Positions 21,168 to 32,463 of a stretch of DNA of 64,000 bases are shown here, one piece after another (position 1 is the stretch's first letter; every line of letters starts with the position of its first letter). Both the position numbers and the translations under genes were made by a program. The DNA lies in contig CM055073.1 in the NCBI GenBank assembly GCA_029204045.2, forward strand, positions 27,360,509-27,424,508. The letters are read 5' to 3'. This DNA is from Tillandsia leiboldiana. Taxonomy: Eukaryota > Streptophyta > Magnoliopsida > Poales > Bromeliaceae. Below the pieces are notes generated by a model, which did not search any database, was not told where the DNA came from, and worked only from the letters and a program-made list of their open reading frames with translations.

Positions 21168-24100
21168 GCTGTCTTGTGGGGGAGTTTTGCCCCCTTTCCC
21201 GAGCTCCCCTGCCCATGGCCCCTTTAGCAAAGTTGGAGATCTTCATCTTGCGCATCTTCTGGCAGAGGCCCGGATTTTTTGGAAGCCGCGGCGTCGACGA
21301 CTTCGGCATCGGAGCGCAGTGTGGCGATTTTTCATCGGAGGCCCGTTATCGTCGCAGTTTGATCTGAGAGGTCTACCGAGCTACTCCGTCAGTATTTTTG
21401 GACGATTTCTGCGGCGTTGGAATCACGAGAGGTACGTCTTCGACTTTCGTGTTGATCATCTTGCTGGATTCAGAGTTTATGACACGGTTTTCGAGGCATT
21501 TCTAAGCCGCTGTTTTCTGGTGGAGTTTTTGGACAGCGGCCCCTTGCCGGAATTTTATCTCCGCACCCGAGTGTCGGATTGAGACGAGCCTATACACTTT
21601 TTGGATCTACTCGTCGCAAGGATTATCATTGTATTTTTCCGGGATTTTTCTGAGGCTTGCCCGAAGGTATACTATTCCCCTTTTATCTGTGTTTGAGTTT
21701 ACAGTTGTGTGGTTGTGAGTGTTTGCGCACCTGTACTGTGGAATTTGTAACTCGGCCTACGGGGCTCGGATTTGGGCGTGCAGGTACCCGTTTCGAAGGT
21801 CTCGACGAGACGCTCGCTGTGATATTTTTATTGGAATTTTTGGAGTTCGTTTTACAGGTGAAAATTTCGCTTTAAGGGGACTGTTCCCAGCAGATTTGTG
21901 ATGCTTGGATTTTATGGAGTTAAGTGTAACTTTGGGTTGTGTTTTTGTACCCAGGAGGTATTGATCACTGTTCCCGTATTGTTGGATTGGTGGGGGTGTA
22001 GAGATATCTGTGTCTGGACTTTCTCTGCTGTACGACTCCGGACAGTTAGCATTTTCAGGTGGGTGGCCTTGTCTCCAAGATTGATGGACTGTGCTTTAAA
22101 TCTGCTATAGTAGGACTATGCATGATAGTGAATGCTTGTGCAGCATGTTGGAATGTAGGAATTGCTATTCCTTGTATTATCTGATGGTATTGTCATCTCC
22201 TTGCTTTCTACCATCTGTAAATTTTAGTTATTGGAACTTGACCTAGCACCCCGTCATATGTTGCATGTGTAACCAGACTAGTAGAAAACCCTCACTTGGG
22301 CTAGGGTTATTTCTGCTTTAGACATCCACACTTCTACTTTCCTGGACATAGTGTTCTTCCTCGCCCGGGTAGTGGGCCGAGTGGTCAGGTGTTATCTTTT
22401 AGTGTGGGATGCATGTTACACTCGTGCTTGGGAGCAGAGTGGCGTCTGGTAGATGTAGTTGGTTGTTCTTCTGTAGCGGGAGCCGTTGGGTAGACGGCGG
22501 TCCCGAGATGTTTTATTTTTTCTGTTTTATCTGTCGCCGCTGTGTTAGTGGCAGCGGTAGATCAGTGTTAGCAGGACCTTAAACCCAGAACCTTTTTGGA
22601 CACACATATGATTTTTATCAACCAAATGATTTCTTCCAAGCATCGTAGGGTCGCCTGAGTCTGTTCCTGTTTGATTGGACGAAGGCATTAGCCCTTCGAG
22701 GCTTAGATATAAAACTTGGTTTCAACTGTTTTCCTAAGCAGAACTAAAAATCATTAAATATGGATTTCTTACAGATCAGATGGCTTCAGTAAGAAATGTC
22801 ACAGTTTTTCCTATAAATTAACCACCGAGATGATTCGAGTGGTCTGGGTTCTAAGGTCTGCCTTTTCTTGGGACGAGAACAACGAGAGGCTATGCCTACA
22901 GCCTGTTCTTGTTTGATTTGGGTTGTAGGTTCTAGTCTTTCGGGGTTCCCGGACCCTTCCTCGGGTCAGTGGATGCGATGTTGGCCTGTAGAGGCAGTTG
23001 TTCGCAGTGGATGCGACTTTGTGCTATGAGTTGGTAGAGTGTGATCTAGAGGTTGTTTCTCTGATTTAGTGGTGGAGATGGTTCTCCCACTTAGCTTTGA
23101 GGATCTTGGGGTTCTGGCAGATCGAGTCGTGGAGGTTTCCCGACTCAGCCATGGTCGTGCATTATCAGATTGAGTCGTTGAGGATTCTCCGACTTAGCTG
23201 TTTGAGTCGAGGTTCTTTTCCGACTGAGTTGTGTTTGAGCTTGGAGTTACCGATCTGTTTGATCGTGGATCATAGCCTGCATGAGCCGCATTTGGCTTGA
23301 CAGAGATACTTTACAGAGATACTTGAGATGGATTACTTTTTACTCGAGCGGGTCGCTCCCCTCGAGGGCCACTCCGGAGTAGGCGAGGCCGTGTTGTGTA
23401 CCGGCGTGAGTTTGAGCTTTTCTATCGCGACTTGTCGTTGCATTTGTCCCTCTGGCTGTGCTGGTGTTGGCAGTCATGGACGTCCTACGTAAGTCCGCTC
23501 CTCCGGGACGTAACGGCAGTAGGTTGGCGCAGGCTTGACTGGACCTGATGAGGCAGTCAGTTCAGATTGGGTGATCAGAGACGAGAGTTAGTTGTGGCAT
23601 CATGTTCTTTCTGTTCCACTCCTTGAGCATCTAGGTAGAGGCATAGTAGCTGTAGAGTTTACTTTTCCAGCTTTTCTTACAGCATTGCTTTTGTTACTTT
23701 ATGCCTCTAGTGGACTTAGTGGGCAGACCGTCGGGCTTGTTGGCGGCACCCACTGAGAACTACTTGGGACGTAGTTCTCACACCCGTCGTGGTGTCTTTT
23801 CCCACAGGAACTTCTACTCCAGTTCCTGTTGTTCCTGTTGCTGATCCTTCTGACCGAGGCGAGGGAGTCGCGAGCTAGTTCCCTACCCGTCGTTGGGGTG
23901 TAGCGGTACCCCTTCAGAGGAGAGCTTCAGTAGATTAGTTATTTTATTTTCCTTCTTTGAGAGACTGTTGTAGTGAGGATTGTTATGTATTGGGAGCCTG
24001 TACACTGATGTATTTATTGGAGATACCTCCCGGTTGAGTTCTGAGTTTGTATATGAGGATATTGTATGATTATCTTTTTGGGAGACGGACATTGTTGTAT

Positions 24101-24275
24101 TATTTCCAGTTGTACAGTGATTGATTTAGTTATACAGCAGACTTTTTATTTTAGCTCTGATATCTTTTAGCTGTAGTACTTCTCTTGCAGGTAGGACGCT
24201 TCGCCTATGCGGGTTTGGCATAGGCGGCGGATCTGTTGGCGAGCCGGGTCGCAGTTTCGACCCCGGGGCGTGACA

Positions 24276-24420
24276 GTTAGGGTGTATAGCGACACATTAT
24301 TGTAATGTGTCCCAAAAATATGTCGCTATAATCTAATTTTAGATATAGATGAAATATAGATAGAACACTTGTACAAAAATATCATAGAGATATATCCCTA
24401 TAATCTAATTTTATTATAAT
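24276..24420. mobile_element. CACTA-type MITE, half copy
   Basis: Begins mid-element (GGGTGTATAGCGACACAT) at the LTR border and runs to the end TATTATAATG. Compare the complete copy at 51018-51274. The LTR element probably landed inside it; the other half would lie beyond the gap. Confidence 0.75.
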
Positions 24421-24671
24421 GTCATCAACATTTTATTGCACATCACCATCATCATTAATCAGTGTGCCATAATTTTATAAAGTCTACTTAAGAAAAATCT
24501 AATATGTAACTTAAGGTTATAAATCTCTTAATTTGTCCATTTCTAAATATATAAATAACGTAAACGTGTAAAAGTTTCTTACAACACATTACATAGAGAT
24601 TCTTATTCATAAACTAATACATGACTAATAAAAATAAAAATAAAAAAGATAAGTATTTTGTTTTTGAGTAT
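24421..24671. other. AT-rich DNA, nothing recognised
   Basis: No ORF or clear repeat border. Confidence 0.5.
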
Positions 24672-24853
24672 GAAAAATACTAAATGTACATTTTAAATGG
24701 GATGTACATCTTACACCTCATTTATTTTAGGATAGAATAAATTTTACTCGTCATTTCGATATGACGAATGAATAAATATCCATTCTGGAATGAATTAGGT
24801 GTAAAATGTAAAATGTATATTCCATTTGGAGTGTACAAGTAGTATAGCTTTTT
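24672..24853. mobile_element. MITE-A, AT-rich variant
   Basis: Inverted ends ATACTAAATGTACA...GTGTACAAGTAGTAT and inner inverted GGGATGTACATCTTACACC-like arms around CGTCATTTCGATATGACG. A related copy lies at 51313-51549. Confidence 0.65.
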
Positions 24854-25149
24854 GAGTATTTGGTGGTTTTTTTTCCCCTTAATCATACAAAACCACTAGA
24901 GGAGCACATAGTAACTCCTAAACAAGTAGCCATATATAATTTTGGTAATTCCATAGATTAGATGGGGTGATGATATAATCCATTACCTCTAATACCATCA
25001 TGATTTATTTATTCACCCTAAAATATCACTTTATTTTCCCTTTTATTTTTTTCTTTTTCAAAGTAAAGCATAGAGAAATTCAACCTTTTATATCATGACT
25101 TTGTATATGTTTGCTTTGTTCCTAATTTTAAACTTTGCGCAATAATCAT

Positions 25150-25445
25150 TTGCCTAGCCCAGTAGTTGTTATTCGGATTATAACAATAATAATTTATTGG
25201 ATTCAAATTTGATGATCTTGTCAAACTAAATACACGCACAGTGCTAGTCTTAACGAGCCTCGCCTTTCATATTTCTGACTGATGATTGATTCTGATATTA
25301 AATATAATGATCCAACCTACTAGTCCAAAAATATTTAAGTCCAGTTATTATTACTAGCGTCCATGTCTTTTATATATCCAAACATAATTTTATTTTCATA
25401 CGATATGGAACTATTAGTGTGTTGTGCCACAACTTTCACTAAACA
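25150..25445. repeat. Diverged copy of the 525-1245 repeat family
   Basis: Shares ATGATCCAAC, TTATTATTACTAGCGTCCATG, a (C/G)ATATGGAACTATTAG block and the same order of blocks, at low identity. Confidence 0.55.
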
Positions 25446-25771
25446 AGATCTGAAAAAAAAAAAAAAGTTATGAACTTGCCCATTAATTGGTTGTTTAGTT
25501 CATCGTAATTTTACTTTCAATCGAAACTAAACTTTTCTAAAATATCATAATTAACTTTAGGTAGCTCTCCACTGAAGGTTTTTTTCTTTTTTTTTTGGAA
25601 AAAAAAAAAAAAAAAAACTTAAATTGGGATTGCCTCAACAAAGCCTTGTTGAGGAGTTTCCGATTTATTTGCACATTTCAAAAAAAATATACATCTTAAA
25701 TTTTATTTATTTTAAAATAAAATAAATTTTACTGGTCAATTCAAAATGACCTATTATGTGGCGGTTATGTA

Positions 25772-25776
<5 letters not shown>

Positions 25777-25854
<78 letters not shown>
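25777..25854. repeat. (TA)n microsatellite
   Basis: Pure TA run of about 78 bp. Confidence 0.95.
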
Positions 25855-25855
<1 letters not shown>

Positions 25856-26150
25856 CGTAGGACTATTATACGGTTATGAATATAAACTCCTATATAGCGT
25901 AGGGCTACTATACTCTTATGAGTATAAACTCTTTTATACTCATAATTTTTTTATCCTTGGATGAAGGAATGTGCGGTTAGGATGATAGTGGTCCTCATAG
26001 GATTTACTAGGTTGTTGAAAAAATAGTATAAATTTTAGAAACTACTATAATCCTAACCACACATTACTTCATCCAAAGGATGAAAACTTATGAGTACAAA
26101 AAAATTTTACTCATAAAAATATAATAGCCGGACTATATATATAAGGATTG
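25855..26150. mobile_element. MITE-B-like element
   Basis: Inverted halves around TTATACTCATAAT...TTATGAGTACAAA, with the MITE-B phrases TCCTTGGATGAAG, GTGCGGTTAGGATGATAGTGG and CCTAACCACACATTACTTCATCC. Ends ATAGCCGGACTATATA. Borders a TA tract. Confidence 0.65.
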
Positions 26151-26152
26151 CT

Positions 26153-26311
26153 ACCTGTAAACTCCAAATGAGGTGTACATCCTACACCCACCCCATCCTG
26201 GGGTGGGTATTCCTCCACTCGTCCCACCGATGGGGCGAGTGGAATTCACCCACCCCAGAATAGGATGGGTGTAAGATGTACACCCCAATTGGGGTGTACA
26301 TCTAGCATTTT

Positions 26312-26314
<3 letters not shown>
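26153..26314. mobile_element. MITE-A copy
   Basis: Long inverted repeat: AGGTGTACATCCTACACCC on the left, reversed GGTGTACATCTTACACCC on the right, with a second palindrome CCACTCG...CGAGTGG in the centre. The ends TTGCTAC/CTAGCATTTTCCC match the other copies. A TA tract follows at once. Confidence 0.8.

Positions 26315-26375
<61 letters not shown>
26315..26375. repeat. (TA)n microsatellite
   Basis: Pure TA run on the right border of MITE-A. Confidence 0.95.
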
Positions 26376-26377
<2 letters not shown>

Positions 26378-27479
26378 GATTTCGAATTTACTAATAATAT
26401 TATTTATATTTAAAAGATTTGACCCAAAACTCTTCTGTGTCACGCATAGCAAGCAAACGACAAGAACATGTCCCCATCTTATCCAAATTCTATTTATGCA
26501 CCATACTTCCTTTTATTACTAATTAATTTATATTTTTATGTGTTTCCATATTCATATAAGTTAAATGGTAATAATTAATATGTGCAAATTGCGACTTTTG
26601 TTTGCTTATTGCAAATCAGGGGTTATTATTTATACGGTAAAAATATGAAATTATCTGAATTATAAATCATTTCAATTTAATTATTTAATTTTTTAATTTT
26701 AATTTTATTATTTAATCTTTCAATTTATTTAAAATTTTAATATATTATTTATCTTTACATATTTAGAGTCAAACTATAGTTGACTAACTCGAATCCAACC
26801 CGTAGAAATATTAGATAGTAAATTTAAAATTGTAAAAAATTAAATATTCAAATTAGATAATTTAAATTCTCTTGAAGGACTGAGAGCTTTTATTAATTAT
26901 ATGCCCATTTCGATTTATTTGGATATCAGAATAAATTATTTGGTGATAACTTACAGGCTATGATTCTGTTTGAATATCAGAATAAGATATTTAATTAATA
27001 ATAACTTATTTAATATGAATTTTTTTTTGCGTGATTGAAATTTAGGAGTTTAATTTTTTTTTACTTTTTGAAAGTTTTTAGCATCCATAACTTATTAAGA
27101 TAGCATGTTTACACATAGAATGATTTATTTTATTTTAAAAAAAATTTACTCTGGTTTATCCAACACTATATGTGCTTTTTAAATACAATATTATTTTCTA
27201 AGCATTTGATCGTTATTCTCATCTTTTAAATATTATAAAGATTTTCGATAGATAAAAAAATATTGAATAATATATTGATACATTTCAAAATAGACTAAAT
27301 CTAGTTCATTTTTTCGAATCAGTTCATGTTCGACTCGAAATGAGCTCGAGATCGATTACTCGTTTTAATAAATGAGCCGAACACTAGCTAAATTTTTTAA
27401 TCCAAAATCTTAACGAGCCGAATATAAGCTGCGATTATATATAATGAGACCTATATTTTGTAAATTTTAAATATTAAAT

Positions 27480-27482
<3 letters not shown>
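26376..27482. other. AT-rich DNA, no gene seen
   Basis: 27330-27425 contains a decayed piece of the GAGCCGAACACGAGC repeat found at 54270 and 54868. Otherwise nothing stands out. Confidence 0.5.

Positions 27483-27575
<93 letters not shown>
27483..27575. repeat. (TA)n microsatellite
   Basis: About 92 bp of TA on the left border of MITE-G; its partner lies at 32064-32133. Confidence 0.95.
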
Positions 27576-27576
<1 letters not shown>

Positions 27577-27868
27577 CTAGACATGAATACTATCGGTAGC
27601 AAATAGGCTTAATTGTCACTCATTTATTTTTGATGATGAAGCTTCCAAAATAACGATCGGCACCGTTAAATATGATCTAGATCATTTAAACTATTTGAAA
27701 ATTAAATTTTATAATTTTTTGATTTTTTTTTTGTCTATCAATTAAATGGACATAAAGATGAACGGCTAAAAATGAATATCTTTGAAAAAGTGATGATATA
27801 AGTATTGTAATCAAGATCGAGAGTATAAATATTATTTTAAATAATTTAAAGAATTTTTTAACCAAAAT

Positions 27869-28046
27869 TATGACACCCTTGGAATTTGGATTAGTACTAT
27901 ATATAAATGATATAATAGGACTAAATCTCTTAACCCGGCTATAGTATTTTGGGTGGTAGCAAGATCCAAGAAGTTAAGAGAGTTAAGCGTGCTAGAGCTA
28001 GAGTAGTTTTAGGATGGATGACTCTCTGGGAAGTTGGGGCGTCATA
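27869..28046 (+). mobile_element. Cassandra 5' LTR
   Basis: Starts TATGACACCC (first G changed to A relative to the 3' LTR) and ends GGGGCGTCATA (final CA changed to TA). Both changes are transitions expected from methylated-C decay. Confidence 0.8.
27982..28034 (+). promoter_or_regulatory. 5S rRNA-like segment with internal Pol III control boxes
   Basis: GTTAAGCGTGCTAGAGC and GGATGGATGACTCTCTGGG match the box A and box C regions of plant 5S rRNA (GTTAAGCGTGCTTGGGC, GGATGGGTGACCTCCTGGG). Only the 3' half of 5S is present, so this is not a 5S gene. Cassandra LTRs are known to use this segment for Pol III transcription. Confidence 0.8.
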
Positions 28047-28048
28047 GT

Positions 28049-28061
28049 TGGTATCAGAGCC
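28049..28061 (+). other. Primer-binding site for initiator tRNA-Met
   Basis: TGGTATCAGAGCC, the standard tRNA-iMet primer-binding site, two bases after the LTR. Confidence 0.85.
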
Positions 28062-28578
28062 ATTCTCTAATCGGAAATGTGAAATGAGTCTCGGCTGAAC
28101 CAGAATTATATAGCGGGTAGAGCGAGATTCCCCGGCTAATGACCGTTGTGGGTGGAATGCAGCTCCCCACAAAGTCGACTAAGACTAGCGAGACGAGTCT
28201 TACATCGCCTGGTGCTTGTGAGTGTCTTTGAGCCTGACAAGGACGTCATGTAGGGCCCCTGAACCCCATGTAGCTTTTTTCCGTGAATCCACTGTGTTAA
28301 ACACCTATTAATGGTGTGGCTGGCCCATAGTGCATCAAAGGGATGCCACAGATAGACCCTGTGTGTTATTGTTGGCTGGTTTGGCCTTCGACTGCTTTTG
28401 CCAAATTTTAGAAAAGGTTTTAGGCCAAACAGAGGTAGGATTTGGATTCAGCGCGGAAAAACGCTAAGAAACGGCTATTTGTTTGTTAAATTCTGAGTCC
28501 GGATGCCCAAAAACGGACTCCCGGAAGTTTTCTGTAATTTTTGGTGCATGGGGTTGTCCGTAGACTGCCGAGAAGCCA

Positions 28579-28919
28579 CGTGGCATTGCCTAATTGGCCG
28601 GCTCAAGCTTCGCGGTCCACAGAGTTAGCGCGGGGTGCATGGACCTGAGCTGGTGGACGCGTGGCGCCTTCGCAGTGGGCGGCGCATGCGGCGCGGTGCA
28701 CGGAACCCGTGCGGGTCCCGTTGACCAGGCGCAGGGACACGTGGTCGGCCGCTGTTGGCGGGCTCACGTGGGCGCAGTCCACGGTGGCCCAGGCGGGAGC
28801 CTTGGAATGCGTGCGCGCGGAGGGGGGAGGGGGGGGGGGGGGTGGGGGGGGGGGGGGGGGGGGGGGTGTGGGCGCTGCTGGCGTGTCGCACGGCGGGACG
28901 CGTGGCGCCCCGCCATAGG
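28579..28919 (+). promoter_or_regulatory. ERSE-like modules in U3
   Basis: Reverse-strand reading: exact CCAAT-N9-CCACG at 28579-28597; one-mismatch forms at 28660-28678 (CCACT), 28740-28758 (CCAAC) and 28901-28919 (CCTAT). Same orientation relative to the LTR as elsewhere. Confidence 0.65.
28821..28866 (+). repeat. 46-bp guanine run in U3
   Basis: An almost unbroken G tract with only two interruptions (A at 28828 region, T at 28843 region), between ERSE-like modules. Could fold as a G-quadruplex. Such runs are prone to sequencing error, so the length is uncertain. Confidence 0.8.
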
Positions 28920-29064
28920 CGGCCTCCACCTGCCCCTTTGACCGAGGGGAGGGACACGCGTCGCCTCCCCGGCCCGCTTGCACCGGTGTCCCCTATTTGG
29001 GGGACACGTGTCGCAAGCAGGTGATTCCGGGCCTCCTTTTAGCGGGTTTTCGGGTACGGTTTTT

Positions 29065-29097
29065 GGCGCCCGAAATATTTGGGCGCCCGAAAACCCG
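29065..29097 (+). promoter_or_regulatory. GGGCGCCC palindrome pair and TATA box
   Basis: GGCGCCCGAAATATTTGGGCGCCC makes a hairpin; shown here by its arms GGCGCCC and GGGCGCC. The TATA box CCTATAAATAGG follows at 29124-29135. The same order occurs at 32922-32990. Confidence 0.65.
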
Positions 29098-31628
29098 AAT
29101 CCGCAGCCCCTTTTTGGGGTGGGCCTATAAATAGGCCCCTTAGGCCTCATTTTGTGCATTTTCTGGCCCTTTTCATAGAGTGAGCCCAGAAGAGATTTTG
29201 TTCACCAAATTGTTCTGCATCTTGTGGTGAAATTTCAGGATTTTTGGTCGCACGCACATCGAGGTTGGTATTTTTCCGGCGCACTGTGACGCACTTTTCT
29301 TATTTGCCCTTTTCGTCCCATTTCGGTCCGAGGACTCTCCTGGCCTTCTACGACCACCGATTTTGACAATTCTTGCGCCGTTGTGTTCCTGAGAGGTAGG
29401 ACTTCAATTTTTGTGTTGATCATTTCTTCGTATTCCGGATTTTTGGCATGTTTCCTGAGGCACTGTTGACCACCTGTTTGCTGTGTACTGTTTTCTACAG
29501 CACCGGAGTATTTTGCCGATATCTTCGCACCCGGATATCGGATTGAGGTGTGCCAATACTCGATTTCTATCTACGCGTCGCAAGGAACATCATCGTATTT
29601 TTCTTGGAATTTTTTGAGTTTTCTCCGAAGGTGAAAATCCCACTTTTCAGAGCAAAGTTTTACAGATTTTTGTACTTGGGATTGTTGAGGTAGCCACATT
29701 GTTGATTTTGTAACTTGACCTACGAAGCTCGGTTTGGGACTTGCAGGTACTCATTTCGAAGGGCTCGACGAGACGATCGCAGTAGTATTTTTGTTGGATT
29801 TTTCAGAGCCCCTCTTACAGGTGGAAATTAAGCATCTTCTGGACTGAATTTTTGGGGACTGTGATTGATTGTGGAATTGTTGTTTAAATGAACATCGGTT
29901 GGTATGTTTGCAGTGATATCACATTTCTCGTATTGTGGAGATTGTTGGCGATTGAGGATCTTGGCAGCGAGGATCTCGTATTGTTGTAGTGCACGCTTCT
30001 CGAGGTGGGTGGTTGTTGTATCCCTCTCCTTTGGTATGCTCACTAGGAACATCAGAGTATCCCGATGTTAGGAAAATGTCGAACCTATTATTGATAAACC
30101 TTGCATGCAATATGGGATTAAATAATTGTTAGTATCCATGTAATTAAGACATTGGTCTTTGGACATGTTCATTATGCCATATTCACTCCTGTTAAAGTAT
30201 TTATTTATTTGGAACAGCATGATCAGCTGCATGTTATTACTTAGTGATTATGCAAATAGGGATCATCACTTTGAGACATTAGTGTTGGCACTAATTGCTA
30301 TGTCATAACTATTCATGTGAAATAGATTAAAATACTAGGACAATTGCATGCTTGAATGGACATATAGATAAGCCACTATTTACTGCTACACCATCATTGG
30401 GATTCGACTTAGGAGAAACCATATCGGCTCCCCTTCTCCTTTCATTATGATACTTGGGGTATTGCTCGGGTTGAGCAGGGTTGTAGGATAGTGTAGCCAG
30501 GTTTGTTGAGTGATATTGTCATACCAGATTGTGGTTTTGGGTTATTGCGGCGACCACGGACCTTGGGCGGACGACCGGGTGTTTACTCGTGCATCAGATT
30601 GGGGATAGGATTCCTCTAGTGGATGGAGTTTTCCACTTATTGATTATTATCGCATTGATTGGGGGATTGGGTTATCTTTAGTGGAAGGTTTTTCCCACTT
30701 CGATCAGAGTCATGATCCAGTCCTGTTATACAGTATTACTTGTTACATATGTTACTTTACTCGTGTGGGTCGCTCCCCTCGAGTGCCACTCCGGAGATAG
30801 GCCTTTGACCGAGCCATGTGTGCCGGTCTGATAGTTATTTTTGGGATGCGAGCCATGTGCGCCGATCCCGCGGATTCGAGTCATGTGTACAGATTCCGCT
30901 ATTGAGATCTTGAGTTCGACAGCAGAGCAGGCAGTGCCAGTTTATACTGGTGATTAGATTGGGTTATTCGGTCAGGCCCATACACTGATGCATTCTTATA
31001 GTTACATATTCTGACTCTGCAGTTAGAGACATTGTAGTGGTAGCTTCATGTTATTCGCAGTCCTGTTTATAGCTTACCACCTCTTCTTTTCTTTTGCCTC
31101 TGGTAGACCTAGTGGGCATGTCTGAGTTTGAGGCTTTACCCACTAGGGGAGGCTACTGTTTTTATAGTAGTTCTTACCCCTATCGTCTTTTCTTTGTTTT
31201 TCCCCTTTTGTTTTGTAGAGTCCTCTGCGGGAGTTGCTGGGCCGTCAGCATCTGATCGAGGTAAGAGGATTGCGGACTAGATAGAGAGTCCACCCGACAG
31301 TTGCTAGCTGGAGTTTTGGTGTACCCTACTTTCTCAGACGGCTTTCAGTGCATTTCTTTTTTAGGTCTGGCTTTAGCCAGTTAGTTGTATATTTGTGGTG
31401 AGCTGGGAGAGATATTTGTATTTATTTTACAGTTGTTCTTTATTTACTTCCAGCTGTTGTCTGAGATGTAGTAGTTTTAGTTCAGCTCTGATTTTATGCT
31501 CTTTTATTATTATTTCTTATATCTGAGCAGGTTACCGACGCTGCGTGTACGCGGAAAATACCGTGTGCACGGCAGATCTTTAGACGGGCCCGGATTCTGG
31601 TTTACACCCGGGGCGTGAGGGGCAAGAA

Positions 31629-31807
31629 TGTGACACCCTTGGAATTTGGATTAGTTCTATATATAAATGATATAATATGACTAAATTTCTTAACTTGGCT
31701 ATAGTATTTTGGGTGGTAATAAGACCCAAAAGATTAAGAGAGTTAAGCGTGCTAAAGCTTAGAGTAGTTCTAGAATGGGTGACCTTTTAAGAAGTTGGGG
31801 CGTCACA
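31629..31807 (+). mobile_element. Cassandra 3' LTR
   Basis: TGTGACACCC start and GGGGCGTCACA end are intact. The 5S-like segment spans 31742-31795 (GTTAAGCGTGCTAAAGC, GAATGGGTGACC). Confidence 0.85.
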
Positions 31808-32060
31808 AAACTTTAATTAATTTAGATTTTTTTTTTTTACTGATAAATGAGCAAAAAATTCATATCTATAATTAAAATTATAAATTTTGCAACACTTTTA
31901 TCATTAAACCAATAATTTCAAAAAGATTTGAAATTTAATTATAGATACTTCCAGTGGTGTAGATTATGTTCAATGGTACTGATCGTCGATTTGGAAGCTC
32001 TATCATTGAAAATAGCTGGATGACAACGGAGTCCGTTTACTACTAATAACATTCCAGCTC

Positions 32061-32063
<3 letters not shown>

Positions 32064-32133
<70 letters not shown>
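32064..32133. repeat. (TA)n microsatellite, target of the next LTR
   Basis: TA run between MITE-G and a solo LTR. It resumes at 35336 on the other side of that LTR. Confidence 0.95.
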
Positions 32134-32139
<6 letters not shown>

Positions 32140-32463
32140 ATTCTGGTTTTCCCCGTACAGTTTTTCCGTTGAATCCACTGTGTAGAACACCTAGTGTTGG
32201 TGTGTCTGGCCCATGGTGCATCAAAGGGGTGCCACAGATGGACCCTGTGTGGTATTTTAGCTGATTTGGTCTTCGGCTGTGTTTGCTGAATTTTAGAGAA
32301 GGAACTGGGCCAAGCGGAGTTCGGATTTGGATTCAGCGCGGAAAAACGCTTGAAAACGACTATTTATTTGTCGAATTTGGAGTCCGGATGACCAAATGCG
32401 GGCTTCCGGAAGTTTCGGGGGATTTCCGGTGCATGGGGGTGCTCCGTGGACCGGACAGTGCCA

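Larger units (their letters stand above)
20198..24275 (+). mobile_element. 3' LTR of a Ty3/Gypsy (Tekay/Del-like) element, 4078 bp
   Basis: Runs from TGTGGTGACCC, right after the polypurine tract, to CCCCGGGGCGTGACA. Parts: U3 start with the CAGCGCGCGAA phrase; GC-rich U3 with seven G-boxes; a 27-bp palindrome; a TATA box at 21160; a leader with a GAG|GTACGTCTTCG donor-like site; two ~195-bp modules (21601, 21797); then the block GGTCGCTCCCCTCGAG shared by all these LTRs. An unusually long LTR is typical of Tekay/Del. The CACTA-type MITE at 24276 is cut by its right border. Confidence 0.9.
28269..31618 (+). mobile_element. Ty3/Gypsy LTR (second subfamily), nested in Cassandra
   Basis: Starts TGTAGCTTTTTTCCGTGAATC, shortened here, and ends ACACCCGGGGCGTGA without the final CA. 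It parallels the LTR at 32134-35335 throughout (GTGGCTGGCCCATAGTGCATC near the start, TTCTGGTTTACACCC at the end). No internal domain is attached. Its end may have lost two bases, so the target duplication is unclear. Confidence 0.8.
27869..31807 (+). mobile_element. Cassandra-type TRIM with 5S-bearing LTRs, interrupted by a Gypsy LTR
   Basis: Two LTRs of 178 and 179 bp (27869-28046, 31629-31807) with the shared start (TGTGACACCCTTGGAATTTGG) cut here to its first bases, each carrying a 5S rRNA-like segment. A primer-binding site TGGTATCAGAGCC follows the first, and the short purine-rich GAGGGGCAAGAA precedes the second. Flanks AAAAT and AAACT fit a 5-bp target duplication with one change. The internal domain (about 230 bp) is non-coding, as known for Cassandra. 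Confidence 0.85.
27576..32063. mobile_element. MITE-G, split by a nested Cassandra element
   Basis: Terminal inverted repeats of about 110 bp: the left has AATACTATCGGTAGCAA, GATGATGAAGCTTCCAAA and GATCGGCACCGTTAAATATG. The right has their reverse complements (TACTGATCGTCGATTTGGAAG, GCTCTATCATTGAAAATA, AACATTCCAGC). Removing the insertion at 27869-31807 leaves about 550 bp, matching the uninterrupted copy at 42384-42912. TA tracts flank both ends. Confidence 0.8.

Noticed and set aside
20361..21309. Several overlapping open frames of 130-264 codons on both strands
   Set aside because: Same cause: the GC-rich U3 of the LTR at 20198. Composition is low-complexity and frames overlap on both strands.
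27972..28046. 5S rRNA gene
   Set aside because: Only the 3' half of 5S is present, within an LTR with primer-binding site and a second LTR; this is the Cassandra signature.
28049..28061. tRNA-Met gene
   Set aside because: Only the 13-base primer-binding site is present; no tRNA fold.
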